DNA from: Rhodoplanes sp. Z2-YC6860
GTDB lineage: Bacteria; Pseudomonadota; Alphaproteobacteria; Rhizobiales; Xanthobacteraceae
Length of the DNA: 64,000 bases
Assembly (NCBI RefSeq): GCF_001579845.1
Contig: NZ_CP007440.1
Coordinates: forward strand, 6,098,029 to 6,162,028
Reading direction: 5' to 3'
The position numbers were made by a program, and so were the translations under genes. The notes beneath the pieces were generated by a model. It was not told the origin of the DNA and made no database searches. It saw nothing but the letters and a program-made list of their open reading frames with translations. Shown here piece by piece: positions 7,505 through 16,800 of the stretch. Positions within the stretch are counted from its first letter, which is position 1, and each line of letters opens with the position of its first letter.

Positions 7505-9220
7505 CTACCTCGCGGTGGCCTTGGCGGGCATGGTCTGCACGGTTCCCGGACGTGTGAGCCGCGCGATAATCTCATCACGGGATCCGAACATTTCTGCACT
7601 GCCGTCCTTCAGGACCAGAAGCTTGTCCGCCACGCCCAACGTATTCGGCCGATGGGAAATCATGACGACTGTCGTGCCGCGCTTCTTGAGTTCGGTAATG
7701 CAGCTCAGCAACGCCACGTCGCCATCGGAATCGAGGTTGGAGCTCGGCTCATCGAGCACGACGAGGCTGGGATTGCCGTAAGCCGCCCGTGCCAGTCCAA
7801 TCCGTTGCCTGTAGCCGCCCGACAGGATCGCGCCGTTTTCGCCGACAGGGGTTTCATAACCGCTAGGTAGACGGAGAACCATCTCGTGCACGCCGGCCAA
7901 TTGGGCGGCTTCAACGACCTCCTGGTCGTTATCGTTCCGAAACCGGCTGATATTCGAGGACACCGTGTCTGCGAACAACTCGATGTCTTGCGGCAAATAG
8001 CCGAGGTGCCGGCCTAGTGATTCCCTTGGCCACGGCGCAACATCCGCCCCATCGAGTCTGACCGCGCCCGACGTCGGCGACAGAATTCCAACGATTTGTC
8101 TCGCCAACGTCGATTTCCCGGCACCGGAGGGCCCAATGATCCCCAAGACCTCCCCAGGCTCTATCCTGAAATTCACATTGCGCAACACCGCGCGATTGGT
8201 ACCCGGAATCACATAAGTCAACGCCTCGACTGACAGACGTCCCAACGGCTTCGGCAAGGCCAGAGAAGCATCACGCAGCGGATTTGCCGCAAGCAGTTGC
8301 CGAACGCGATTATAAGCAGCACGCGCTGAGGTAAGGCCGCGCCACGAGCCGACCATCTGCTCAACGGGTGCCAAGGCCCTGCCAAGCAGGATTGAGGCGG
8401 CGAACATCGTGCCCGTGGTGGTCATTCGTTCAATGACGAGATACGCCCCGAGCGCCAGGATGAGAGACTGCATCGCCAACCGAAGGAAGCGAATCATGCT
8501 TGATGTGGTGGCCGCGCGGTCGCTTGCTTGGGTCTGCCGATCGAGCAGGAGATTGCGGTCTCTGCTCCAGCGATGCAGCAGTCCGGGCATCATGCCCATG
8601 GCCTGGACCACCTCTGCATTGCGCAGGCTCATGTCGGTGAAGCCGTAATTTCGGCTTGCGGCCTCATTCGCCTCGCTCAGCGGTCCTTTGACCAGATGTT
8701 CGTTCAGGAGCGCCATCAGCACCAGAATAATCGCGCAACCGAACGCAAATGCTCCGAGCCAGGGATGCAGAATGAAGATGACCCCGATGTAGATCGGCGC
8801 CCAAGGCAAGTCGAACAGCGCGTGGATGCCGCTGCCGGTGATGAACTGGCGGAAGGTGTCAAAGTCGCGAAGCGGCTGGCTGCGCGCTCCGACACCTTTC
8901 ACCGCGCTCTCAACAGTAGCGGTCACGATGCGGCCGGCGAGCAGCCGATCCAGGCGAATGCTCGCGCGCGTCAGAATGCGAGCGCGAATGGAATCGAGGC
9001 TTGTGAGGGCAACGAGCGCGACGAGCAGAAGGATCGTCAGCATGACCAGCGTGACTTGGCTCGCGCTGGAGATAACCCGATCGTAGACTTGCAACATGTA
9101 GAGAGGAGAAGACAGGTATAAAAGGTTGATAGCCAAGCTGAACAGCAGCGCTACCAGAAAGTAGCGGCGGCAAGCCAGGAATACGCCCTTCAATTCATCC
9201 GCTTTCGTCTTGGCTGGCAC
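7505..9220 (-). CDS. Type I secretion ABC transporter, permease-ATPase fusion (PrsD/PrtD-like)
   Basis: 571 residues. An N-terminal six-helix membrane domain (from ~20 to 300) is fused to an ATPase domain with Walker A GPSGAGKS (~360), the signature LSGGYRQ (~465), Walker B LVVLDEP and the switch HRP. Length and the opening FLVALLFSLAINLLYLSSPLYMLQVYDRV are typical of the PrtD/PrsD class, which lacks the C39-like domain. It powers ATP-driven export of proteins with C-terminal uncleaved signals across both membranes. It is the first gene of the exporter-adaptor operon and is divergent from the 9507 gene. Confidence 0.92.
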   Translation of the reverse strand: MPAKTKADELKGVFLACRRYFLVALLFSLAINLLYLSSPLYMLQVYDRVISSASQVTLVMLTILLLVALVALTSLDSIRARILTRASIRLDRLLAGRIVTATVESAVKGVGARSQPLRDFDTFRQFITGSGIHALFDLPWAPIYIGVIFILHPWLGAFAFGCAIILVLMALLNEHLVKGPLSEANEAASRNYGFTDMSLRNAEVVQAMGMMPGLLHRWSRDRNLLLDRQTQASDRAATTSSMIRFLRLAMQSLILALGAYLVIERMTTTGTMFAASILLGRALAPVEQMVGSWRGLTSARAAYNRVRQLLAANPLRDASLALPKPLGRLSVEALTYVIPGTNRAVLRNVNFRIEPGEVLGIIGPSGAGKSTLARQIVGILSPTSGAVRLDGADVAPWPRESLGRHLGYLPQDIELFADTVSSNISRFRNDNDQEVVEAAQLAGVHEMVLRLPSGYETPVGENGAILSGGYRQRIGLARAAYGNPSLVVLDEPSSNLDSDGDVALLSCITELKKRGTTVVMISHRPNTLGVADKLLVLKDGSAEMFGSRDEIIARLTRPGTVQTMPAKATAR

Positions 9221-9506
9221 TTATGAAATTCCGCCGTCACGGCCGAGAAAAACTGGAAATGATGAATTTGCCTCGTATTATTTTACAGCTTAAGTCGTGA
9301 AAAAGCAGTGAAATTGCGGCGCAGCGTTAATCTGCGCCCTCGGTCAGGACTCAGGAAAACTACTTACATTGAGTTCCGACATCTCACTGAGGCAACAAGC
9401 TCGTTCGCGCAATAACTATTATGGCCCATACGATATCGTTATATGTCGATTTCTGTGCCATCCCGCGTAAATCCTATATTGATTGCTCAGGGCACAGGGG
9501 CCGCAG
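9221..9506. promoter_or_regulatory. Divergent intergenic region between exporter operon and the 9507 gene
   Basis: AT-rich region between divergent genes. It contains a 7-bp stem hairpin GGCGCAG / CTGCGCC (9318-9338, 7-nt loop) and a 10-bp palindrome ACGATATCGT (9430-9439). Promoters for both directions must lie here; I cannot assign -35/-10 boxes with confidence. Confidence 0.4.
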
Positions 9507-9905
9507 ATGACTTCTTTGGATGTCAAAGAGATCAAGGACTTTTTAGTTGCAAAGGATACTCAGCTCGCCTCGTTCACATTGGTGACGAAGTATGCTGGCG
9601 ACCTTGGCATCAAGATTCCGGTCGCGGGCCTTAGAGCACTAAGAGACCCCTCCTCTTCAATTCCACCGACGGCCGCGCCTCAAGCAGAACAGCCCGCGCA
9701 GCCTGCGTCGAACCCCGGCCAACTGACAGTCACGCTGGCAACAAAGTGGCTGGTTGCTGCCGACAAGCAACGAGGCGCCATCGTCATCGCTTCGAATCTG
9801 GGAACTCTGACCCAGACCGGCTTCGTCGTGAAGCCCAAGGATGCTCGTGAGTTGGCTGCGGCACTGATCAAGCAGGCTGAGGCGGTCGAGACAGCAACAG
9901 CCTGA
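9507..9905 (+). CDS. Unrecognised 132-residue protein between T1SS and RTX protease
   Basis: The ATG at 9507 is preferred (AGGGG upstream) over a TTG at 9483. The N-terminal part (TSLDVKEIKDFLVAKD...) is helical, a Pro/Ala/Gln-rich linker covers about 48-72, and the C-terminal part has an alternating beta pattern (QLTVTLATKWLVAADKQRG, then IVIASNLGTLTQTG) ending in an amphipathic helix. There is no signal peptide, no RTX repeat and no Cys. I do not recognise a family. It is divergent from the exporter and points towards the protease, so it could be an accessory, chaperone or inhibitor of the secreted protease, but nothing in the sequence proves it. Confidence 0.55.
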   Translation: MTSLDVKEIKDFLVAKDTQLASFTLVTKYAGDLGIKIPVAGLRALRDPSSSIPPTAAPQAEQPAQPASNPGQLTVTLATKWLVAADKQRGAIVIASNLGTLTQTGFVVKPKDARELAAALIKQAEAVETATA

Positions 9906-9917
9906 AGCGATTTATCT

Positions 9918-9935
9918 GAAGGCCGGCCGGCCTTC
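9918..9935. terminator. Perfect 18-bp palindrome after the 9507 gene
   Basis: GAAGGCCGG / CCGGCCTTC, 13 bases after the stop at 9905. It is a strong potential hairpin but without a clean T-run; TTTCTT follows about 12 bases later. Confidence 0.4.
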
Positions 9936-10235
9936 GCGACCGGGTTTCTTCGCATCTAACAACACGTTTGTCGGATGTCGGTCTTGATCGCTAGTTGGAT
10001 GAAACGCTTGGCCTTTTGATCGTTTCTGATTCCACTCATTCGCTACATTTTTATTCAAAATCGTTCCGATATTACTTGCTGATTTGCGTGCCAACTAAGT
10101 TGTTCCAAAGTCATAATCCCAACTGCGCTCTGTATATTAGGACCTGTTAAAGCCAAGCCGTGGAAAACGTCGCCCATCGCGTGACAGCGATCAATCCGCC
10201 AAGCGGTCAACGCTTGGCAGGCAGGGGGCGACACC
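9936..10235. other. Intergenic region upstream of the RTX protease
   Basis: About 300 bases with no credible gene. It must carry the protease promoter. The ribosome-binding site GGGGGCG at about 10223-10230 precedes the ATG at 10236. I see no clear operator. Confidence 0.4.
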
Positions 10236-12623
10236 ATGCGCAAGCAGTTTGGCAACAGCGACCAGGATAGCTCTGGTAACGACGACTGGGGCTCCTCAGA
10301 TTGGGATATTTTGGGCTGGCTGAATCACGATCGCCAGTCGTCAGCGCACGTGGAGCTGGCACCTCCGCCTTCCATCGGCATCGCCACTGTCGACATTGGC
10401 TCCCCCGATTTCGGACCGGATGGCGCCGCGGCGAAGAAGGGCGGCGGAGGCTCGTCAGGCACGGGCGTGAGCCCGCCTCCGCCCCCACCGCCGCCTTCTC
10501 CCCCGCCGCCGCCTCCTCCGCCGCCGCCGATCAATTCCGTGACGTCGACTTCCACGTCAGCGACCGTTGTGTGGCACACACTGAGCCCGCCGTCGGGTGA
10601 TGCAAGTTTGCCAACCGACACGCTTTTCTCGAAAGAGTGGAATCTGAGCAGCAGCACCTACGGGATCAATGTCGCCAAAGCCTGGCAGAACTATACCGGC
10701 GAGGGGATCAAGGCCGGCATCATCGACGACGGTTTCGACTACAATCACCCTGATCTCGCGCCGAACTACCGGCTGGATCTCGACTATGACACCAGAACCG
10801 GCAGCAATGACGCTTACGGTACATCGACCGACACTCACGGCACGACCGTCGCCGGCGTGCTGGGCGCGGCACGCGACGGCAGCGGCATCGTGGGAGTGGC
10901 CTACAACGCCGAAATGGCCGGCTTTCGCATTGGCTACGGCGCCAATGGCACACCTGCGCAAATCGCAGACGCCTTCAAGCACGTTCTGTCCAGCGGCATG
11001 GATGTAGTCAACGCAAGCTGGGGCTATTCTACGGCGTATTCAGACAACTACGATCTGTCTTCGTACTCCGCTGCAAAAGCCGCGATCCTGAACGACGTCG
11101 CCACCGGGCGCGGGGGCCTCGGTATCGATATCGTCTTCGCTGCCGGCAATGGCCGCGCATCGGGCGATAACACCAATTATCATAGCTTCCAGAACGACCC
11201 CAACGTGATCGTCGTCGCCGCGACTGGCAGCCTCGGCTACGTCGCATCCTACAGCAATCCGGGCGCCTCGGTGTTTGTGTCTGCGCCGGGAGGATCTTCC
11301 ATCCAAACTGACGACCGGTTGGGAAGCGCCGGCTATTCTGCAACCGACTACGCGGTGATGTCCGGCACATCCTACGCCGCGCCGGAAGTTTCCGGCGTGA
11401 TTGCATTGATGTTGCAGGCCAACCCCACCCTTGGATATCGCGATGTTCAAGAAATCCTTGCGCTCACCTCCAAGCAGATTGATCCCACCAACGTGAGCTG
11501 GGAAATCAATGGCGCACATGATTTCAACGGTGGCGGTTTGCACTTCAGCGAGGACTATGGGTTTGGAATGGTGGATGCCACCGCGGCAACGCGGCTGGCC
11601 GAGAGCTGGCAGTTGCAATCGACTTACGCCAACATGGCCACCGTGACGGCGACCCATACTGACAATTTGAAAATCCCGGACGGGGTCGGCAGCCTGCAGA
11701 GCCATATTGCGATCAGCAACTCAATGGAGATCGATAAGCTCGTTGTCGATCTCAATATCACCGACACGGCACCGAGTGACTTGCTTGTGACATTGACGTC
11801 GCCGTTCGGCACGACAGCAACGCTGGTCAACCATCCCACGAACGGTACCGGCACCGGTATTGTGTTCGAAACCTCGGCCAATAATTTCTGGGGCGAAAAC
11901 ACACAAGGCAACTGGACGTTGACCGTCACTGACACCGTTACAGGCAACATCGGGACGTTGAATGGCTGGACGCTGAAAGCGCTCGGCGATGCTGCGGACA
12001 CACCCAATGTTTACGTCTATACGGACGAGTTTTCGAAACTTCTGAGTGCCGACCGCGCGATTCTGCACGATACCACCGGAGCGGCCACCATCAACACCGC
12101 AGCCGTCACGACTGATTCCTACATCGACCTCACTCCCGGCGCGCTCGATACCATTGCCGGCCGATCGTTGCAGATCGGCCTCGATACCACGATCAAAAAC
12201 GTGTGGACCGGCGACGGCAACGACACCATCATTGCGAATAACGCCGGAGACACTATCCAAGGTGGGCGCGGCAACGACACCATCGTGGCGGGCTCGGGCG
12301 GCGACAAACTGTATGGCGGCCCAGGCAACGACACCTTCGTGTTCAAGGCACCCGGCCAGGTCACCGATGTCATCGCTGACTTCGTTAAAGGCCAGGATAT
12401 CCTTGATCTGCATGCTCTGATGACCGCGATTGGCTACACCGGAACGAACGCTGTTGCGGACGGCTGGGTCAAGTTGGTAGCCGACGCCAATGGCGGTGGA
12501 ACAAACTTCGTGGTCGACGCCCATAACGGGCAGACCCCGACAACGGTCGTCGACGTGTTGGGTGTTGCGCCGACCAGCTTGACCCAAGGAGTCGACTACT
12601 GGCTGACGTCACACACCGCCTAG
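10236..12623 (+). CDS. Secreted RTX subtilisin-like serine protease with P-domain
   Basis: 795 residues, no Sec signal peptide. The order is an acidic N-terminal region (1-75); a proline tract with almost 20 Pro (80-99); an S8 peptidase domain (~145-450) with D165 (IIDDG), H202 (THGT), N306 (AAGNG) and S380 (SGTSYAAP) as triad and oxyanion residues; a proprotein-convertase P-domain (~455-580); and RTX nonapeptides GDGNDT, GGRGNDT and GGPGNDT (~660-700) followed by a C-terminal T1SS signal region. The RTX block binds Ca2+ outside the cell and folds the protein after export. The divergent PrsDE-like exporter is the likely secretion route. It ends overlapping the convergent 12620 gene by 4 bases. 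Target substrates are unknown. Confidence 0.93.
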   Translation: MRKQFGNSDQDSSGNDDWGSSDWDILGWLNHDRQSSAHVELAPPPSIGIATVDIGSPDFGPDGAAAKKGGGGSSGTGVSPPPPPPPPSPPPPPPPPPPINSVTSTSTSATVVWHTLSPPSGDASLPTDTLFSKEWNLSSSTYGINVAKAWQNYTGEGIKAGIIDDGFDYNHPDLAPNYRLDLDYDTRTGSNDAYGTSTDTHGTTVAGVLGAARDGSGIVGVAYNAEMAGFRIGYGANGTPAQIADAFKHVLSSGMDVVNASWGYSTAYSDNYDLSSYSAAKAAILNDVATGRGGLGIDIVFAAGNGRASGDNTNYHSFQNDPNVIVVAATGSLGYVASYSNPGASVFVSAPGGSSIQTDDRLGSAGYSATDYAVMSGTSYAAPEVSGVIALMLQANPTLGYRDVQEILALTSKQIDPTNVSWEINGAHDFNGGGLHFSEDYGFGMVDATAATRLAESWQLQSTYANMATVTATHTDNLKIPDGVGSLQSHIAISNSMEIDKLVVDLNITDTAPSDLLVTLTSPFGTTATLVNHPTNGTGTGIVFETSANNFWGENTQGNWTLTVTDTVTGNIGTLNGWTLKALGDAADTPNVYVYTDEFSKLLSADRAILHDTTGAATINTAAVTTDSYIDLTPGALDTIAGRSLQIGLDTTIKNVWTGDGNDTIIANNAGDTIQGGRGNDTIVAGSGGDKLYGGPGNDTFVFKAPGQVTDVIADFVKGQDILDLHALMTAIGYTGTNAVADGWVKLVADANGGGTNFVVDAHNGQTPTTVVDVLGVAPTSLTQGVDYWLTSHTA

Positions 12624-13771
12624 CTCGTCGACACTTCGCCGTGGTGCTCAGCGGGCACAGGCCTCCTGGGTCGAGGCCAAGCCATGCCGATGTGCGTCCA
12701 TTTCTCCGTCACATGCGATGGAGGTCGCCGCGTGGTCCCGAGGTTGAAGAATCGATCGTGGACCAGGGCAACTGCCCGAATTCTTGGCCAGACCTGAAGG
12801 CGCAGAAACCTTTGGTCGGAGAAACGATCCCCTTCCCTGTCGTAGTGCTTCGTCAGCAAGGAATCCATTGATGGGAGCAAGCCGGTCCAGCCACCCCATA
12901 GACCCGCCATCATAGGTTCACAGTGATAGTGATGGTCGCGAATGACGTGGAACGGGTGGTCCGCCGCCAACCATTCGTCAACGGCAAATCTCTCCCGAAG
13001 AGTGAATGGTGAATCCACGTCGCGAACCATGACAACCTTGGCGTTCGGGTCATCGAAGGCGAGAAATCTCCAAGCCAGGCTATCCCAATTTTTGGACTGT
13101 CCTTGAAAAATCAAAATCTCGGCACGCAAGCGCGATAGTGCTTGCAACACGGCATTTGGCACGTTCGAATCGCAATAAAATCGACAGCGCCATTCGGGAA
13201 AAATCGAAAACGCCATCGATGCGGCCGCGATGGCGGATTCCCAATAATACGGTTCTTTCCCAAACAGGCTGAACGCGATGATGTTCTGATGAGGCAGCCG
13301 CGCATCAAACGGCCATCGGCGTGTAAGCTTGCTTGTCTCAATTGATTGCGTGCTGGCCTCACGATCGCGGATTTCGAGCGACTTTTGGCCGTACGCCGTT
13401 GCCATGCCGAGATCGCCGAGGTCCGCCGACAACATACAGGCGAGCGCCAGGGCGTCTGCATTGCTTGGATCCAGATTGACCACGACCAAAGCGCAATCCA
13501 GCGCGGCGCGCTTGTGACTTCTTGCGTTGAGAAATCGCGCAAAGCTCAGTTCGGTCGCGGGTGACGGCGAGAGCCCTCGTGCTTGTCGCAACGACGCCAG
13601 GGCCGCATCCAGATCCTGGCATTCCAAATAGGCCCAAGCCAGCAGGCGATATACATCTGGACCGGCCACGCCCGCATCGAGAAACCGCCGGAGCTCTTCG
13701 ATAGCGGTTTTGCTTTGCCCGGACTCGATGCGACTTCTAATCGCGGTAAGGTCTTTGTCGGCTGTTGTCAT
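12620..13771 (-). CDS. TPR protein with a glycosyltransferase-like C-terminal domain
   Basis: 383 residues. The first ~150 residues form three to four tetratricopeptide-like helical pairs (AIEELRRFLDAGVAGPDVYRL; ALASLRQARGLSPSPATEL). The C-terminal ~210 residues resemble capsule/LPS-type transferases: a Rossmann-like start around NIIAFSLFGKEPYYWE, a DxD-like VRDVDSPF, and aromatic motifs near HYHCEPMMAGLWGGWTG. I cannot name the activity. It lies between the genes for two probable secreted proteins and shares a 4-bp 3' overlap with the protease, so it may glycosylate a surface or secreted product; that is inference. Confidence 0.6.
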   Translation of the reverse strand: MTTADKDLTAIRSRIESGQSKTAIEELRRFLDAGVAGPDVYRLLAWAYLECQDLDAALASLRQARGLSPSPATELSFARFLNARSHKRAALDCALVVVNLDPSNADALALACMLSADLGDLGMATAYGQKSLEIRDREASTQSIETSKLTRRWPFDARLPHQNIIAFSLFGKEPYYWESAIAAASMAFSIFPEWRCRFYCDSNVPNAVLQALSRLRAEILIFQGQSKNWDSLAWRFLAFDDPNAKVVMVRDVDSPFTLRERFAVDEWLAADHPFHVIRDHHYHCEPMMAGLWGGWTGLLPSMDSLLTKHYDREGDRFSDQRFLRLQVWPRIRAVALVHDRFFNLGTTRRPPSHVTEKWTHIGMAWPRPRRPVPAEHHGEVSTS

Positions 13772-13806
13772 ATTGCCCCGCAGCGCATCGGCCCGTGGTC
13801 AAATGA

Positions 13807-13836
13807 AAAGCGGCGGCCATTGACGGCCGCCGCTTT
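13807..13836 (-). terminator. Strong hairpin terminator of the adhesin gene
   Basis: Perfect 12-bp stem AAAGCGGCGGCC / GGCCGCCGCTTT with a 6-nt loop, 22 bases past the stop at 13858 of the leftward adhesin gene. Read leftward it is followed by TTTTCATTT; read rightward by TTTATTTTA. Confidence 0.75.
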
Positions 13837-13857
13837 ATTTTAGACGACGCTTGCTGC

Positions 13858-16800
13858 TTAGGCGATCACGCCATGTTCCCAGGCAACCAACCAGAACGCA
13901 TCCGGGGTGTTGGCGTGAACGCCGGTGACCGTGATGCCTTGATCCGTGCTCCATCCGACCAGGGTGTTGTCGTTCGATGTGACGATCTGCCCTTGATTGA
14001 ATGCTTGCAGCACGTTCTTCAGATCCTGGCCGCTGGCGTAGATCTCTGTTCCCCCAGGTCCACGAGTTTGGTGCGTGTCGAAAGCAACCGACGGGTCATG
14101 GGAGGTCCACGACGAAAGATTCGTCGACGTGGCGGTGTTTTGCACCGCGCCGGAGAACAGTCCCTGGAGGAACTTGACGCCCTCGCCGACAAGGTCATGA
14201 CCCGCCGGCGAGATCGGATTCCCGAAGTTGTAAGATCCAGGATCGTGAGCGCCGTTGTAGATGTTCAACTGCGCTGCATCGAGCTGGTTGAGCAGAATGG
14301 TGACTTCGTTGCCTTGCGAGGTATTCCCGAAGTCGGTGACAACTTGGGTAATCGATCTTCCCTGAGCATTCTCACCGGGATCGGCGATACCATTCCCGTT
14401 CGCGTCACCGAGAAGGAAATGAGTGGCCCCGATCTTATTGATGATGTCGTCGTTTCCGGTGTATTTGCCGCCTTTACCTTGCGTGACACTGACGTTATTG
14501 CCCGCGTCAGTAAATTCATTACCGAAGAGCCCGCCGGCCTTGTCGACAATATTGGCCCACGTCGTATCGGCGGTGCCGTCCCATGCCTCTTTGTGCTGGC
14601 TCCAGAAGCCCTGAGTCAGACCGACCACACCCTTTATGAACTGATGGTTGCCGAAGTTAAGGACTTCGGTATCCCCCGAGTCCCCGGACACGTTCACGCC
14701 GCTGGCGCCTACAACGGTCGTGGTGCCATTGTAGCTGTTGAACCAGCCGGAGGGATGCGCTTCGGTGACCGTATACGAACCCGGGCCGAGATTACTGAAC
14801 GTATAATGGCCGCTGGCATCGGTCGTCGCCGATACGATGCTCGTGCCGTTGTTCAGGTAGATCGTCCAGTTGGCGATGCCTTTCTCGCCAGTGTCCCATT
14901 TGCCATCGACGTCAGCGTCGTCCCACTTGTACCCGGATATTGAGAAGTTCTTGAAGTTGGCGAAGTCCTCGCCGGTGACGTTGTGGCCGCTGCTGGCCGT
15001 GATCGTGCCGGTCGGGCTCAGCGTCTCGGTCCAGCCGGTCGGCGTCACCTCCGTGACGGTGTAGGTGCCGGGGCCGAGGTTCGAGAATGAGTAATGGCCG
15101 TTGACATCCGTGGTCACGCTCGCGACCGGGTTGGCACCGCCATTCTTGAACAGGTCGATCAACACGCCGCCGGTGTAAACCACGTCACCGACGGTCGAGC
15201 CGTCGCCGTTCGCATCGATATACTTGGTGCCGCTGATCGTGATGTTCTGGAAGTTGGCGAAGTCCTCGCCGGTGACGTTGTGGCCACTGCTGGCCGTGAT
15301 CGTGCCGGTCGGGCTCAACGTCTCGGTCCAGCCGCTCGGCGTCACCTCAGCGACGGTGTAGGTGCCGGGGCCGAGGTTCGTGAACGAATAGGTGCCGTCG
15401 GTGCCAGTGGTCACGCTCGCGACCGGGTTGGCACCGCCGTCCTTGAACAGGTCGATCAGGACACCAGCAGTGTAGACCACGTCACCGTTGGTGGAGCCGT
15501 CGCCGTTCGCGTCGATATACTTGGTGCCGCTGATCGTGATGTTCTGGAAGTTGGCGAAGTCCTCGCCGGTGACGTTGTGGCCGCTGCTGGCCGTGATCGT
15601 GCCGGTCGGGCTCAACGTCTCGGTCCAGCCGGTCGGCGTCACCTCAGCGACGGTGTAGGTGCCGGGGCCGAGGTTCGTGAACGAATAGGTGCCGTCGGTG
15701 CCAGTGGTCACGCTCGCGACCGGGTTGGCACCGCCGTCCTTGAACAGGTCGATCAGGACACCGGCAGTGTAGACCACGTCACCGTTGGTGGAGCCGTCAC
15801 CGTTCGCGTCGATATACTTGGTGCCGCTGATCGTGATGTTCTGGAAATTGGCGAAGTCCTCGCCGGTGACGTCGTGGCCACTGCTGGCCATGATCGTGCC
15901 GCCCGGACTCAGCGTCTCGGTCCAGCCGGTCGGCGTCACCTCAGCGACGGTGTAGGTGCCGGGGCCGAGGTTCGTGAACGAGTAATGGCCGTTGACATCC
16001 GTGGTCACGCTCGCGACCGGATTGACACCGCCATTCTTGAACAAGTCGATCACGACACCGGCGGTATAGACCGCGTCACCGTCGGTGGAACCATCACCGT
16101 TCGCGTCGATATACTTGGTGCCGCTGATCGTGATGTTCTGGAAGTTGATGAAGTCGATTCCAGACTGCGACTGACCATTTGTAATCGTTACGTCGTACTC
16201 TCCGGTCCCCGGAGCCAACTGGGTCCAACCGGCCGGCAGCACTTCGTGGATTGCGTACGTGCCGTCGCTTAGTCCCGTGAACGAAAAGTCACCGTTCTGG
16301 TCGGTGACCGTGGACACATCGCCGGCGCTAAGCCCCGGGATGCCGTCCTTTTCAATGTAAATGGTCCATCCAGGAGCAAAGTATTCCGTCACACCGGAAT
16401 CGCCTTGTACGCCCTGCACTTCGCTGTTGGTCACCACCCCGTCCAGATCGATCAGCTTCGAACCGGAGATGGTCGCCGTGCCGTTCGCGCCGCCAATCAC
16501 ATAGCTCGAGGGGTCGCTGGCCATGACCTGCGAGCCATTATACGTGCCCGTGACTGTGCCGATATTGCTGTAATTTGAGGAGCCGGCTACGCCCGTTTCG
16601 GTGAAGGTCCAAGTTTCCGTTGGATCCAACATCCCATTGTTGTTGTCGTCGCCGGTGAAGCTCGTGACGGCGCCTTGGATGTTGTCCGTCACCGTAATGT
16701 TGGACAACGAAACGTTGCCGGGGTTCGTCACCGTGTAAACCCAGCTGATCGCATCTCCCGCGTGGACGGAGATGCCGTCGCCGGACACAGAACCATCCAC

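Noticed and set aside
11721-12587. Leftward 288-residue frame opposite the RTX protease
   Set aside because: Shadow of the protease P-domain and RTX codons; no recognisable product.
13873-14943. Long rightward open frame (356 residues) opposite the adhesin
   Set aside because: Antisense shadow of a repetitive, GC-rich gene; no domain, signal or ribosome-binding site.
15094-16272. Long rightward open frame (392 residues) with internal repeats opposite the adhesin
   Set aside because: The repeats only mirror the 297-bp DNA repeats of the sense gene.
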